9,916 nt of DNA from Bacteroidota bacterium (GTDB taxonomy: Bacteria; Bacteroidota; Ignavibacteria; Tepidaquicellales; Tepidaquicellaceae). Positions 1 through 5,876 of the stretch are shown here, one piece after another. The stretch spans positions 1-9,916 of the forward strand of contig JAEYVS010000023.1 in the NCBI GenBank assembly GCA_023429265.1, written 5' to 3'. The position numbers were made by a program, and so were the translations under genes. Positions within the stretch are counted from its first letter, which is position 1, and the number at the start of each line of letters is the position of its first letter. Below the pieces are notes generated by a model. That model worked only from the letters and a program-made list of their open reading frames with translations, had not been told where the DNA came from and ran no database searches.

Positions 1-366
1 AAACGAGGAAGAGCGCACCTTTGTGAGGGGGCGTATGAATCATATCAGGTAAGACCTCACAACTGGGTGCGCGGACGAACGGCTCTTGGGCAGGATGCAA
101 ATCCTGTCCGGGTTGCCCGTTCAGATAATAAAGGAAAATTTGTAAAGTATGACGCGGGTTTCTTTGGGATTAATGTTCACGACGCGAATAGGTTCTGGAA
201 TAGCTCCCTCGGATGCGTGATAATAGCATACGAGAACAACCGGCAGTACAAGGCGGAATTCAAACCTCTGCTGGAAAGAGCAAAGCCGGTGCATAAGAAA
301 CTCGGGATAAACTTTACTTTATTTTTAATGAATAATAAGACATTGGAAAAATTAATAAACAACTAA
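1..366 (+). CDS. Phage-type L,D-transpeptidase-like (YkuD-like) lysis protein, 5' partial
   Basis: The frame is open to the left edge, so the N-terminus is missing and 121 residues are visible. A GTG at 67 could be called as a start, but the frame upstream reads sensibly (LCEGAYESYQVRPHNW), so I treat the gene as truncated by the window. The core is D51-x-GFFGINVH60 followed by NSSLGC72. This His...Ser-x-Gly-Cys arrangement resembles the catalytic His/Cys pair of L,D-transpeptidase-fold proteins, and I recall the G-x-NIH...SxGC pattern from phage and Bacteroidota proteins linked to cell-wall processing. A role as endolysin or wall-modifying enzyme is inference, supported by the lipoprotein and holin-like genes downstream. 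The tail from residue 80 on is basic and helix-prone (KPLLERAKPVHKKLG). It could equally be a wall-binding protein without hydrolytic activity. Confidence 0.6.
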   Translation, partial: KRGRAHLCEGAYESYQVRPHNWVRGRTALGQDANPVRVARSDNKGKFVKYDAGFFGINVHDANRFWNSSLGCVIIAYENNRQYKAEFKPLLERAKPVHKKLGINFTLFLMNNKTLEKLINN

Positions 367-382
367 GCTTACTTCATAATTC

Positions 383-471
383 ACCTCTCCCCGCGCTAAT
401 TCCTTTGGAATTATCGCCTCCCCTCTCCTTACTAAGGAGAGGGGGACGAGCGGTAAGCGAGGGGGTGAGGT
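383..471 (+). repeat. Modular inverted-repeat element, copy 1 (89 bp)
   Basis: The ends form an imperfect terminal inverted repeat: ACCTCTCCCC at 383-392 and GGGGTGAGGT at 462-471, one mismatch. The core at 421-443 is a palindrome with 11-nt arms CCCTCTCCTTA / TAAGGAGAGGG around one C. A second small hairpin, TAATTCC-TTT-GGAATTA, lies at 397-413. It fills most of the gap between the lysis-like gene and the lipoprotein gene. It shares ends and core with the copies at 957-1080 (opposite orientation) and 5151-5238 (same orientation). I see no clear target-site duplication. It is too small to encode a transposase, so it is either a non-autonomous MITE/REP-like element or a structural repeat. Confidence 0.85.
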
Positions 472-507
472 TAAAGAGAAAGTAAGTATAAGACTTAACG
501 AAACAAT

Positions 508-906
508 ATGAAAACAAAAATAAAATTAATCACGTCAATAGCACTATCGCTTATTATTGCAGGTATTATTTCTTCCTGCTCATCCTTAGTACCTTACAAG
601 GCTTGTGTTGACTGCAGCCAGTTTCCGCTGGTGTACCAGGGCACTATCACGGAATACACCCAGGGTGTGTATATAGAGACTGCGTGTATTACGATCGATC
701 TGGCTAAGTTTTCCGGAGAGGAGAATTTTGAAATAGGAGACATAATCTACCTGGAATATGTGATAAAGCAGGGAGAATTCTGCTCAGAAGATGATGAGAG
801 TGTATACTATCTGTATACTGTAAAAAATGATAAGGACAGCGAAATCCCGGCTGAAATGACGGGAACAGGTGACGGGATAAAGATAAAAGATATGCTTATA
901 CGATAA
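508..906 (+). CDS. Small lipoprotein in the lysis region, function unknown
   Basis: The 132-residue product starts MKTKIK, has a hydrophobic stretch (about residues 8-21) and a lipobox ISSC ending at C24. This predicts signal peptidase II cleavage and lipidation at C24, so the mature protein of about 109 residues should be membrane-anchored. Four more cysteines follow (C33, C36, C60, C92); C33-VD-C36 forms a CxxC. The C-terminal half is acidic and Tyr-rich. I do not recognise a family. Its place between a wall-active-like gene and a holin-like gene makes a lysis role, such as an outer-membrane spanin-type lipoprotein, possible. It could also be a lipoprotein moron or a superinfection factor. 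The ATG at 508 lies in an A-rich leader without Shine-Dalgarno, like its neighbours. Confidence 0.75.
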   Translation: MKTKIKLITSIALSLIIAGIISSCSSLVPYKACVDCSQFPLVYQGTITEYTQGVYIETACITIDLAKFSGEENFEIGDIIYLEYVIKQGEFCSEDDESVYYLYTVKNDKDSEIPAEMTGTGDGIKIKDMLIR

Positions 907-956
907 CTCAATTTTTTGATAAGGTAACCAAGTGAGTATTTAAATAATCCGGTACG

Positions 957-1080
957 ACCTCACCCCCTCCTCCGATAAATCGGAGTCGTGCCCCTCTCCT
1001 TACTAAGGAGAGGGCCAGCCTGCTGAAGCAACGGCAGGCAGGGAGGCGATAAGCCCCAAGGGATTATCGCGGGGAGAGGT
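957..1080 (-). repeat. Modular inverted-repeat element, copy 2 (124 bp, inverted)
   Basis: The ends are ACCTCACCCC (957-966) and GGGGAGAGGT (1071-1080). The shared core palindrome lies at 992-1014, arms CCCTCTCCTTA / TAAGGAGAGGG. Read on the minus strand, the order of parts matches copy 1, so the element is inverted relative to copies 1 and 3. It is longer because it carries extra small hairpins: CTCCGAT-AA-ATCGGAG at 970-985, GCCTGC...GCAGGC at 1018-1039 and GCGATAA...TTATCGC at 1046-1070. The last one occupies the place of the TAATTCC hairpin in copy 1. It fills the gap between the lipoprotein and holin-like genes without touching either. Confidence 0.85.
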
Positions 1081-1131
1081 TGAGAAAAAGGCTTAATGTT
1101 TAATATCAAATTCGAGTAAAACATGTTTTAA

Positions 1132-1389
1132 ATGAAACTTATAATAAAAGCAATGAATCCAACAATATTTAACTCAAAATCCAAGCTCGGCGCGATATTA
1201 TTCGCAGTGGTGGTAATAGCCCAGCTATGGCTGCCGGCGATGGGTGTGGAGCTGACGGGCGGAGACTGGGAAAAGATCTTCCACACGATAGAAGTGACAG
1301 CAATTGTAATGACGGCATTCGGACTGAGGGATGCGATATTTGTAACCGGAAGCGAAGTGCATCAGTCAAAGGCGGAAGAGAAGAAGTAG
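1132..1389 (+). CDS. Holin-like small membrane protein
   Basis: The product has 85 residues, with one strong membrane segment at about residues 19-39 (LGAILFAVVVIAQLWLPAMGV), a short polar turn (ELTGGDWEK) and a second weaker hydrophobic segment at about 50-65 (FHTIEVTAIVMTAFGL). The tail after residue 73 is charged (SEVHQSKAEEKK). Small size, two membrane segments, a charged C-terminus and a place between lysis-like and tail genes fit a phage holin or a holin-like prophage membrane protein. No family-specific motif is certain, so the call rests on topology and context. An in-frame ATG at 1153 is an alternative start that would keep both membrane segments. Confidence 0.55.
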   Translation: MKLIIKAMNPTIFNSKSKLGAILFAVVVIAQLWLPAMGVELTGGDWEKIFHTIEVTAIVMTAFGLRDAIFVTGSEVHQSKAEEKK

Positions 1390-1394
1390 CAAAT

Positions 1395-1436
1395 GAATTA
1401 AGAATTAAGAATATTCAATTAACAATTAAAAATTAT
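1395..1436 (+). repeat. Degenerate 7-nt tandem repeat in the tail tube leader
   Basis: Six consecutive heptamers run from 1395 into the start codon of the next gene: GAATTAA, GAATTAA, GAATATT, CAATTAA, CAATTAA, AAATTAT. They fill nearly the whole 45-base gap between the holin-like gene and the tail tube gene and form its untranslated leader. The periodicity is directly visible. A role in translation or phase variation is only a possibility. Confidence 0.6.
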
Positions 1437-1956
1437 GGCATTAGGAAAAAATACAAGCAGGATACGGCTATTCGGCGGGAATGATTTTCAGCTGAAGATA
1501 GCCGGTACCTGGACAAATATCGGTCATTTATTAAAAGGGCAGGTCACAGACGAGACTGATTCGCAGGAAGTGGTCTTCTCGGATGGAAACTCCATCGAGC
1601 TGGACGGCAAAAGGAAGGTGAAATTAGTAATGACCCTGGCTCAGACCTCTAAAGAAGAGATGGAACTGGTGGATGACCTTCGCGGAAATACCTACGAGGG
1701 ATATTATTACAATGGTATCGCGGACGGAAAGCACCAGGAGTTTTATTTCGAGTCACTGAATGTGATACCGAAGATGAACATAGAGGTGCCGGGTTCACCA
1801 ATGCAGCTTGTGCTGGAATTTTCTGTGAATCCCCAGTCCGTCAATGCATCGGTAATACCGGATACAGAAATGCCCTCATCCTGCTACGCGGAGGGTGAAT
1901 CTCCTGTGTCGGGAAAGAACCCTTATTATGTGATACTGGAAACAGCAGTATCGTAA
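1435..1956 (+). CDS. Probable phage major tail (tail tube) protein
   Basis: The 173-residue product begins MALGKNTSRI and is predicted to be beta-rich: alternating hydrophobic stretches such as VVFSDGNSIELDG and RKVKLVMTLAQT, then MQLVLEFSVNPQSV near the C-terminus. The pattern of 'ΙG...LKGQVTDET...V.FSDG..I..DGKRKV.L' resembles tail tube proteins of siphoviruses from Bacteroidota, which polymerise into hexameric rings that form the tail lumen. The strongest support is order: tube, then a chaperone-like pair, then tape measure, is the standard tail module. No membrane segment or signal peptide is present. It could be another small structural protein, so the family call is moderate while the phage-structural call is firmer. 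The start is the only ATG near the beginning of the frame and follows an A/T-rich heptamer repeat. Confidence 0.6.
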   Translation: MALGKNTSRIRLFGGNDFQLKIAGTWTNIGHLLKGQVTDETDSQEVVFSDGNSIELDGKRKVKLVMTLAQTSKEEMELVDDLRGNTYEGYYYNGIADGKHQEFYFESLNVIPKMNIEVPGSPMQLVLEFSVNPQSVNASVIPDTEMPSSCYAEGESPVSGKNPYYVILETAVS

Positions 1957-1977
1957 ATTAAAACTTATCCTCTGAAA

Positions 1978-2015
1978 GGTCCCGGTATGGTTAAATTTTG
2001 GTAGTTGCCGGGACC
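1978..2015 (+). promoter_or_regulatory. GC-rich stem-loop after the tail tube gene
   Basis: Perfect 8-bp arms GGTCCCGG (1978-1985) and CCGGGACC (2008-2015) can be extended inward by a T-G and an A-T pair, giving a loop of about 18 nt. It stands out in a very A/T-rich gap. It is followed by A-runs rather than a T-run, so it is not a standard intrinsic terminator on either strand. By position it could limit downstream expression or protect the 3' end of the abundant tube transcript; this is inference. Confidence 0.55.
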
Positions 2016-2048
2016 GCAAGGGGATTTAAAAAAAAATTGAATAAGACA

Positions 2049-2390
2049 ATGAAACACAAAGTATATAATTATAAAACATTCAAACTCAAACCGGCAGAAA
2101 AGAATCTCGAATTCAGGAAAAACAATTACCGGTTTCTGAGTAAACTGTCAGAAGTATTCAAAGAAGTAAAGACAGATGAGGAGCTGGGTGATAAGATGAT
2201 AGACTTTCTCCATAATGAGGATAACCTCAGATCGCTCTTCTCAACATTTCTGGAAAAGGAATCTGCTGATAAGATAGAATATAATTTTGAAGATGACGGG
2301 AACTATGATGCTGTGATAGCATTGGCGGGCGGGATACTCAGGGATTTTTTTTCAGCGAAAGCGAAATCGCTTAAAAGATCAACGAGCTGA
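2049..2390 (+). CDS. Tail assembly chaperone-like protein (gpG position)
   Basis: I start this at ATG 2049 (MKHKVYNYK), giving 113 residues. The frame is open a little further upstream from a TTG at 1998, but that part overlaps the stem-loop and reads unlike protein. The product is charged and mostly helical, with no membrane segment. It contains a Lys-rich N-terminus, a helical middle (NNYRFLSKLSEVFKEVKTDEELGDKMIDFL) and a hydrophobic patch near the end (YDAVIALAGGILRDFF). I infer its role from position: small helical proteins between the tail tube and tape measure genes of siphoviruses are usually tail assembly chaperones, often made in two forms by frameshifting. The gene ends with a T8 run (2345-2352) and a TGA at 2388-2390, only 8 nt before the next start. 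Confidence 0.5.
   Translation: MKHKVYNYKTFKLKPAEKNLEFRKNNYRFLSKLSEVFKEVKTDEELGDKMIDFLHNEDNLRSLFSTFLEKESADKIEYNFEDDGNYDAVIALAGGILRDFFSAKAKSLKRSTS
2345..2374 (+). other. T8 slippery run and interrupted -1 frame at the end of the chaperone-like gene
   Basis: In the reading frame of the first chaperone-like ORF the codons are GAT TTT TTT TCA, which contains the heptamer T-TTT-TTT, a good -1 slippage site. The next ORF is in the -1 frame, as in lambda-like G/GT systems. A -1 slip here would read TTC AGC GAA AGC GAA ATC GCT and then meet TAA at 2372-2374, so a simple fusion is blocked. After that TAA the -1 frame is open from 2375 to 2620. Whether the site is used is unknown. Confidence 0.35.
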
Positions 2391-2398
2391 TAACTGAG

Positions 2399-2623
2399 AT
2401 GCCGGTATGTTTTAAGGGAGCTGATGAAATAATTCCCATATACCTGGAACTCCCCGATGAAATGGTATTCGGTGAAATGGTCTTTGATTTCGCTACTCAC
2501 TATGGGCAGTGCCCGAAAGAAGTTGCCCGTACGATAGACATATATGACTACTATGAATTCCTGGCTCATCGAAACAGGAGACGGGAAATCGAAGAGTGGT
2601 ATGTGAAAAATAAAAATCAATAA
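2399..2623 (+). CDS. Small protein in the gpT position of the tail module
   Basis: The 74-residue product begins MPVCFKGADEIIPIYLELPDEM and ends with a basic/acidic helix (HRNRRREIEEWYVKNKNQ). It has two cysteines (C4, C38) and no membrane segment. It lies 8 nt after the stop of the preceding gene and in the -1 frame relative to it, so it is either translated by coupled re-initiation or once formed the C-terminal half of a fused chaperone. The frame is open upstream to 2375 (KINELITE precedes the ATG), which looks like coding sequence and hints at a longer ancestral protein. I recognise no family. A place directly before the tape measure gene supports a tail assembly role. Confidence 0.5.
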   Translation: MPVCFKGADEIIPIYLELPDEMVFGEMVFDFATHYGQCPKEVARTIDIYDYYEFLAHRNRRREIEEWYVKNKNQ

Positions 2624-2637
2624 AATAAAAATACGAA

Positions 2638-3426
2638 GTGATTAGAGATAAAAATTTAGAGGGAATACTGTCTCAGTTCAAAGAGATCCGGAAAGAGCTT
2701 CTTGACATTACGTCAGAGATGAAGAAATATTCAGCTCTGAAAAAACTGCAATCAATTATTGTTCAGAAAGAAATCCTTGATAATAAGGTGACATTATCCG
2801 GAAAGAGACGAGCGGATGAGGACAATCCAAACGAAAAGGATCCTCTCGTAGTAGAATTGCTGGGAAAACTCCAGATGAGATTGGAGAAACTAAAAGAAAT
2901 CGGCGATCAGGTTCAGACTATAATGGAAATATTCACCGATAATACCAAGACAGCGGTGCACGAAATAGTGAAGGGTCTTCAGACCTCGGTTACGATTGTC
3001 GCCGGCATAAAAACCATATTTGAAGCCATTCTTTCCTTAATTGCATCATTTAATGCTGCAAAGGATATAGGGAGCTTTTTGCTGGATCTTTTACCGCTGC
3101 CTTTTGCAAGCGGTGGGCGTGTACCAGGGAGCGGATCAGGTGATACGGTGCCTGCTATGCTGACTCCGGGGGAGTTTGTTATTCGTAAGGGTGTGGTTGA
3201 TAAGCTGGGTTCCGCATTTTTTGACAATCTTAATGGAGGATTGTTTCCCTCAATGGCAGGCGCTCATTTAATAAGCGGAATGGCGATGGGTGGTATGGTG
3301 TCTCCTTCACCTGCTCCGGTGGTGAATAACAGCTTCGATGTCCACATAGACAGGCGGGGTGATGTGCACATAGTTCAAAAAGCATTACAAAAATTAAAAT
3401 CAAACAACAGATATTTTGGCGGCTGA
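2638..3426 (+). CDS. Short phage tail tape measure protein
   Basis: The product has 262 residues. Residues 1-50 and 68-117 are charged and predicted to form long helices or coiled coil (KEIRKELLDITSEMKK, LQMRLEKLKEIGDQVQ). Residues 115-156 are hydrophobic, likely the membrane-active segment of tape measures. Residues 157-184 carry ASGGRVPG, GSGDTVPAMLTPGEFVIRK, a sequence strongly typical of the C-terminal part of tape measure proteins. After it come Gly/Met-rich and Pro-rich stretches. The tape measure sets tail length and helps DNA entry. At 262 residues it is far shorter than the usual several hundred to over a thousand. The only usable start is GTG 2638, since a TAA lies in frame just upstream at 2626. 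Its last 11 bases overlap the next gene. Confidence 0.8.
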   Translation: MIRDKNLEGILSQFKEIRKELLDITSEMKKYSALKKLQSIIVQKEILDNKVTLSGKRRADEDNPNEKDPLVVELLGKLQMRLEKLKEIGDQVQTIMEIFTDNTKTAVHEIVKGLQTSVTIVAGIKTIFEAILSLIASFNAAKDIGSFLLDLLPLPFASGGRVPGSGSGDTVPAMLTPGEFVIRKGVVDKLGSAFFDNLNGGLFPSMAGAHLISGMAMGGMVSPSPAPVVNNSFDVHIDRRGDVHIVQKALQKLKSNNRYFGG

Positions 3427-5080
3427 AGACATTAAAATAGTAGTAACGGAATACAACTGGACGGGTTCGGCAGCAACTCCAATAGAGGCTTCGATCTTTT
3501 CAGGTAAATCTTATGTGACAAGCAGGGCTTCATTTGACCTGATGGATTACCTGCTGGATGAAGACCTGGTGATACGATGGGGATTTGAATCGATAAGGGA
3601 AGACTTAGGTTCCGAAAAGCTTCTTCCAATGGGTTCGGAGCTATCGATGAAGCTGTCGAACGTGGACGGAGCGATCGCTTCGTATTTCCGGATCCTATCC
3701 GGGACTGCATTTATTAAATGGGAGTGTCTTATCTATTATAAGAATAAGCTTGTTCATAAAGGATGGATATCTCCCGAAGGTGTCGAGTATGCCGAGGGCA
3801 ACGGGACGGGCAGCGACACTCACGTATTAATAGTAAGAGTGAAGGATTACATTACCGAGCTAAAGGACTATTATGTGAATCAGGCTTTAAAGAATAATAA
3901 CGATGTTAACTGGGAAGAAGTGTATCCGATAGGCAGCTTTGGAATAAATTATTCGAGGTTTGGATTCCTGCTGGCTGAATTATTTCCGGGTGTGAGCTTT
4001 CAAATGAGCAGCGGTGTTTATAACATGAAAGTTATGGAAACGGCATACTTCGCTGTATTCGGAGACAGCAGCTGGGCGTGGTGGAAATCGGGATACGAGA
4101 GGGTATTTACAAACGGGGAAAACAAATGGGACTGGCTGCGGAAACTGTGCAACGCGATGGGATTTGTACTATTCAGCTACATCGATCCCGCCGATCAAAG
4201 GCAGAAGATCGGGATAAAAAACCGGTCCGATGCGAATCTGCCCTCGCTCTCGCTGGATCCCGATGCGATGATGGAATACACCAGGAGCAAGGAGCATAAT
4301 AACAGCCTTTACGATGCGGTGATAATAAACAACGGAACGATGACGGGCGGGGACTTTCCGTACAGTTTCATAATCAGCGGTTCATTCGGTCAAACCGCGC
4401 CCTATAAGGACCTGAAAGGCGGCAGGACAATACTTATCTCTGAAAAGTATCCGTCGAATTATTCCTGCGCGCATTTTAAAAGACCTTACAGGACAGACAA
4501 TCTCATCAGGTTCTACTGGGAAGGCCACAATATCATAAAGTATAAACACGAGGACAGCAATAATTTTTATTTATGGGAAGTAAGAGGGGGCTCGATTCCC
4601 GACCATCCGCATAGAACTGTAACCATACCCAAAGACAGAATATTGTTCCCGGATACAGGCGACCAGGGAAACTATGCAATGAAGCTGCAGATGAATACGA
4701 ACAGTTACAACACCGGTCATACGATAGGCGAAACAAGCTCCGATCCTGATACTGCACATTACGAGCTGATATATACAGGTAACTACGGGGAGATGCTTAC
4801 GGGAATTCCCGGGGCAGGTGGAGCTCAAACATACGAAGATTACATAAAGAGTAGTCAATTCAAAGCAAACTTCCGCCCGTTTATATCAAAGCCGGAGAGA
4901 TTCAGCGTAAATTATGTTCACAGCGGAATACTTACAGACCCGTATAAGAAAGTAACGAGCAATTCGGGACAGAGCATTCTATACAGCAGGTTCTGGGACA
5001 TTACCGCGATGGAGACAGATCTCATAAATGAAGTTACGGTATTTGAATTATTAGGGCAGGAATTTCAATTTTTACAATAA
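3416..5080 (+). CDS. Large tail tip / baseplate hub-like protein
   Basis: This is the largest phage gene here, 554 residues, directly after the tape measure, where siphoviruses encode distal tail and tail-tip (Tal/hub) proteins. The sequence is Trp/Tyr-rich and beta-prone, with no signal peptide or membrane segment. One segment, at about residues 216-275, runs DSSWAWWKSGYERVF, then NKWDWLRKLCNAMGFVLFSY; it resembles the 'W..LR.LC...G' part of hub domains I associate with gp27/Tal-like proteins. The call rests mainly on position and this resemblance. The best start is TTG 3416, inside the last codons of the tape measure gene; the frame is closed by TAA at 3395 and the only other nearby candidate is ATT 3413. 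The first internal ATG would remove about 40 residues. The rare start and 11-nt overlap suggest translational coupling. Confidence 0.55.
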   Translation: MAAEDIKIVVTEYNWTGSAATPIEASIFSGKSYVTSRASFDLMDYLLDEDLVIRWGFESIREDLGSEKLLPMGSELSMKLSNVDGAIASYFRILSGTAFIKWECLIYYKNKLVHKGWISPEGVEYAEGNGTGSDTHVLIVRVKDYITELKDYYVNQALKNNNDVNWEEVYPIGSFGINYSRFGFLLAELFPGVSFQMSSGVYNMKVMETAYFAVFGDSSWAWWKSGYERVFTNGENKWDWLRKLCNAMGFVLFSYIDPADQRQKIGIKNRSDANLPSLSLDPDAMMEYTRSKEHNNSLYDAVIINNGTMTGGDFPYSFIISGSFGQTAPYKDLKGGRTILISEKYPSNYSCAHFKRPYRTDNLIRFYWEGHNIIKYKHEDSNNFYLWEVRGGSIPDHPHRTVTIPKDRILFPDTGDQGNYAMKLQMNTNSYNTGHTIGETSSDPDTAHYELIYTGNYGEMLTGIPGAGGAQTYEDYIKSSQFKANFRPFISKPERFSVNYVHSGILTDPYKKVTSNSGQSILYSRFWDITAMETDLINEVTVFELLGQEFQFLQ

Positions 5081-5097
5081 GAAATAAGACTAATAAT

Positions 5098-5223
5098 ATG
5101 ACTCAGGAAGTAATTCTGAAAAGGCTGAAATTAATTATACCGGAAAAACTACCTCTCCCTCCCGACAAGTCGGGACAAGCTCTGCCCCCTCTCCTTAGTA
5201 AGGAGAGGGGAGGCGAGTGGTAA
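5098..5223 (+). CDS. Small ORF whose C-terminus is encoded by repeat copy 3
   Basis: A 41-codon ORF starts 17 nt after the hub-like gene, with an A/T-rich leader like those of the real genes. The first 17 residues (MTQEVILKRLKLIIPEK) come from unique sequence. The remaining residues (including LPPDKSGQALPPLLSKERGG) are translated straight through repeat element 5151-5238 and end at TAA inside it. This looks like a short tail gene truncated by the repeat, or a fortuitous ORF. Expression is not shown; I list it because position and leader fit a gene. Confidence 0.35.
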   Translation: MTQEVILKRLKLIIPEKLPLPPDKSGQALPPLLSKERGGEW

Positions 5224-5238
5224 CGAGCGGGGTGAGGT
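5151..5238 (+). repeat. Modular inverted-repeat element, copy 3 (88 bp)
   Basis: The ends are ACCTCTCCCT (5151-5160) and GGGGTGAGGT (5229-5238). The core palindrome at 5187-5209 has the same 11-nt arms as the other copies but a central G. The small left hairpin is CCCGAC-AA-GTCGGG (5161-5174), different in sequence from the left hairpin of copy 1 but in the same place. The right part (GCGAGTGGTAACGAGCGGGG) matches copy 1 closely, so orientation is the same. It lies in the 268-base gap between the hub-like gene and the gene at 5349, and the rest of that gap (5239-5348) is A/T-rich without a gene I can support. Confidence 0.85.
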
Positions 5239-5348
5239 TAAGCAAATGAGATATATTGAAATATTTATCTCATCGAGGAGAAAATTCTAAGTACGAAAAA
5301 TATCGCTCAGTTAAAATTATCAATAAAAATTTCTAAATATTTACAGAA

Positions 5349-5843
5349 ATGGCAAATTTTATAAACGGGTATGACAACCCAAGATTCACGATAAGGCATT
5401 CAGCAAACGGACCGATAATCGAGGTCATCGACCTTGATAAGTTAATATATGATGGACTGATAGAGACGTATGAAAGCGAAGACATAGTTCACACCACGGC
5501 TCGAGGGATGATACACAAAATACCCCGGCAATCCAGGATACGGTTCAGTATTAATTACTCTGATTACGTTCTTAAGGACAACCTGATGAAGATACAACGA
5601 ATCCTGCAATATGAGAAGTCCGGCAAAGCGGTATTCATTACCCCAAGACGGGATGTATTGTCAAGGTTTTTCAGGGTGGTGTATGCGGGTGACAGCTTCG
5701 ACCTGGGGATGTGGATGGGCGGTGCAAAGGCTCCGGCTAACAGGCTGCCCGTACTTTCGTGGGTGACAAGGAACCGTGTGGACCCCAACTGGGTAGACCC
5801 GGATAATTTACTGATTCCGCTGGAAGATTTCGTGAGCTTATAA
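5349..5843 (+). CDS. Tail-region protein of unknown function
   Basis: The product has 164 residues, starting MANFINGYDNPRFTIRH at an ATG with an A/T-rich leader. It has no signal peptide, membrane segment or cysteine. The sequence is mixed alpha/beta, with a segment of alternating hydrophobics (RIRFSINYSDYVLKDNLMKI), then KAVFITPRRDVLSRFFRVVYAG. The C-terminus holds a WVTRNRVDPNWVDPDN repeat-like stretch. I recognise no family. It lies between the hub-like gene and the fibre gene and is co-directional with both, so a structural role at the tail tip (distal tail or fibre-attachment protein) is plausible. The neighbouring gap of 33 bases to the fibre gene supports co-transcription. Confidence 0.6.
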   Translation: MANFINGYDNPRFTIRHSANGPIIEVIDLDKLIYDGLIETYESEDIVHTTARGMIHKIPRQSRIRFSINYSDYVLKDNLMKIQRILQYEKSGKAVFITPRRDVLSRFFRVVYAGDSFDLGMWMGGAKAPANRLPVLSWVTRNRVDPNWVDPDNLLIPLEDFVSL

Positions 5844-5876
5844 ATCAAATTAAAAAAAATTAAATAATTACATAAA

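Noticed and set aside
67..366. GTG at 67 as the true start of a 99-residue protein
   Set aside because: The frame is open to the left edge and the upstream residues continue the same type of protein, so the gene is better described as truncated by the window.
1227..1484. Second + strand ORF across the holin-like and tail tube starts
   Set aside because: It overlaps the ends of two better genes in another frame, and its composition (Gly/Arg/Asp-rich then Lys/Asn-rich) looks like an out-of-frame shadow.
366..5349. CRISPR array from the repeated CCTCTCCTTA sequences
   Set aside because: The copies are far apart, in both orientations and separated by genes, with no regular spacers; they are dispersed palindromic elements.
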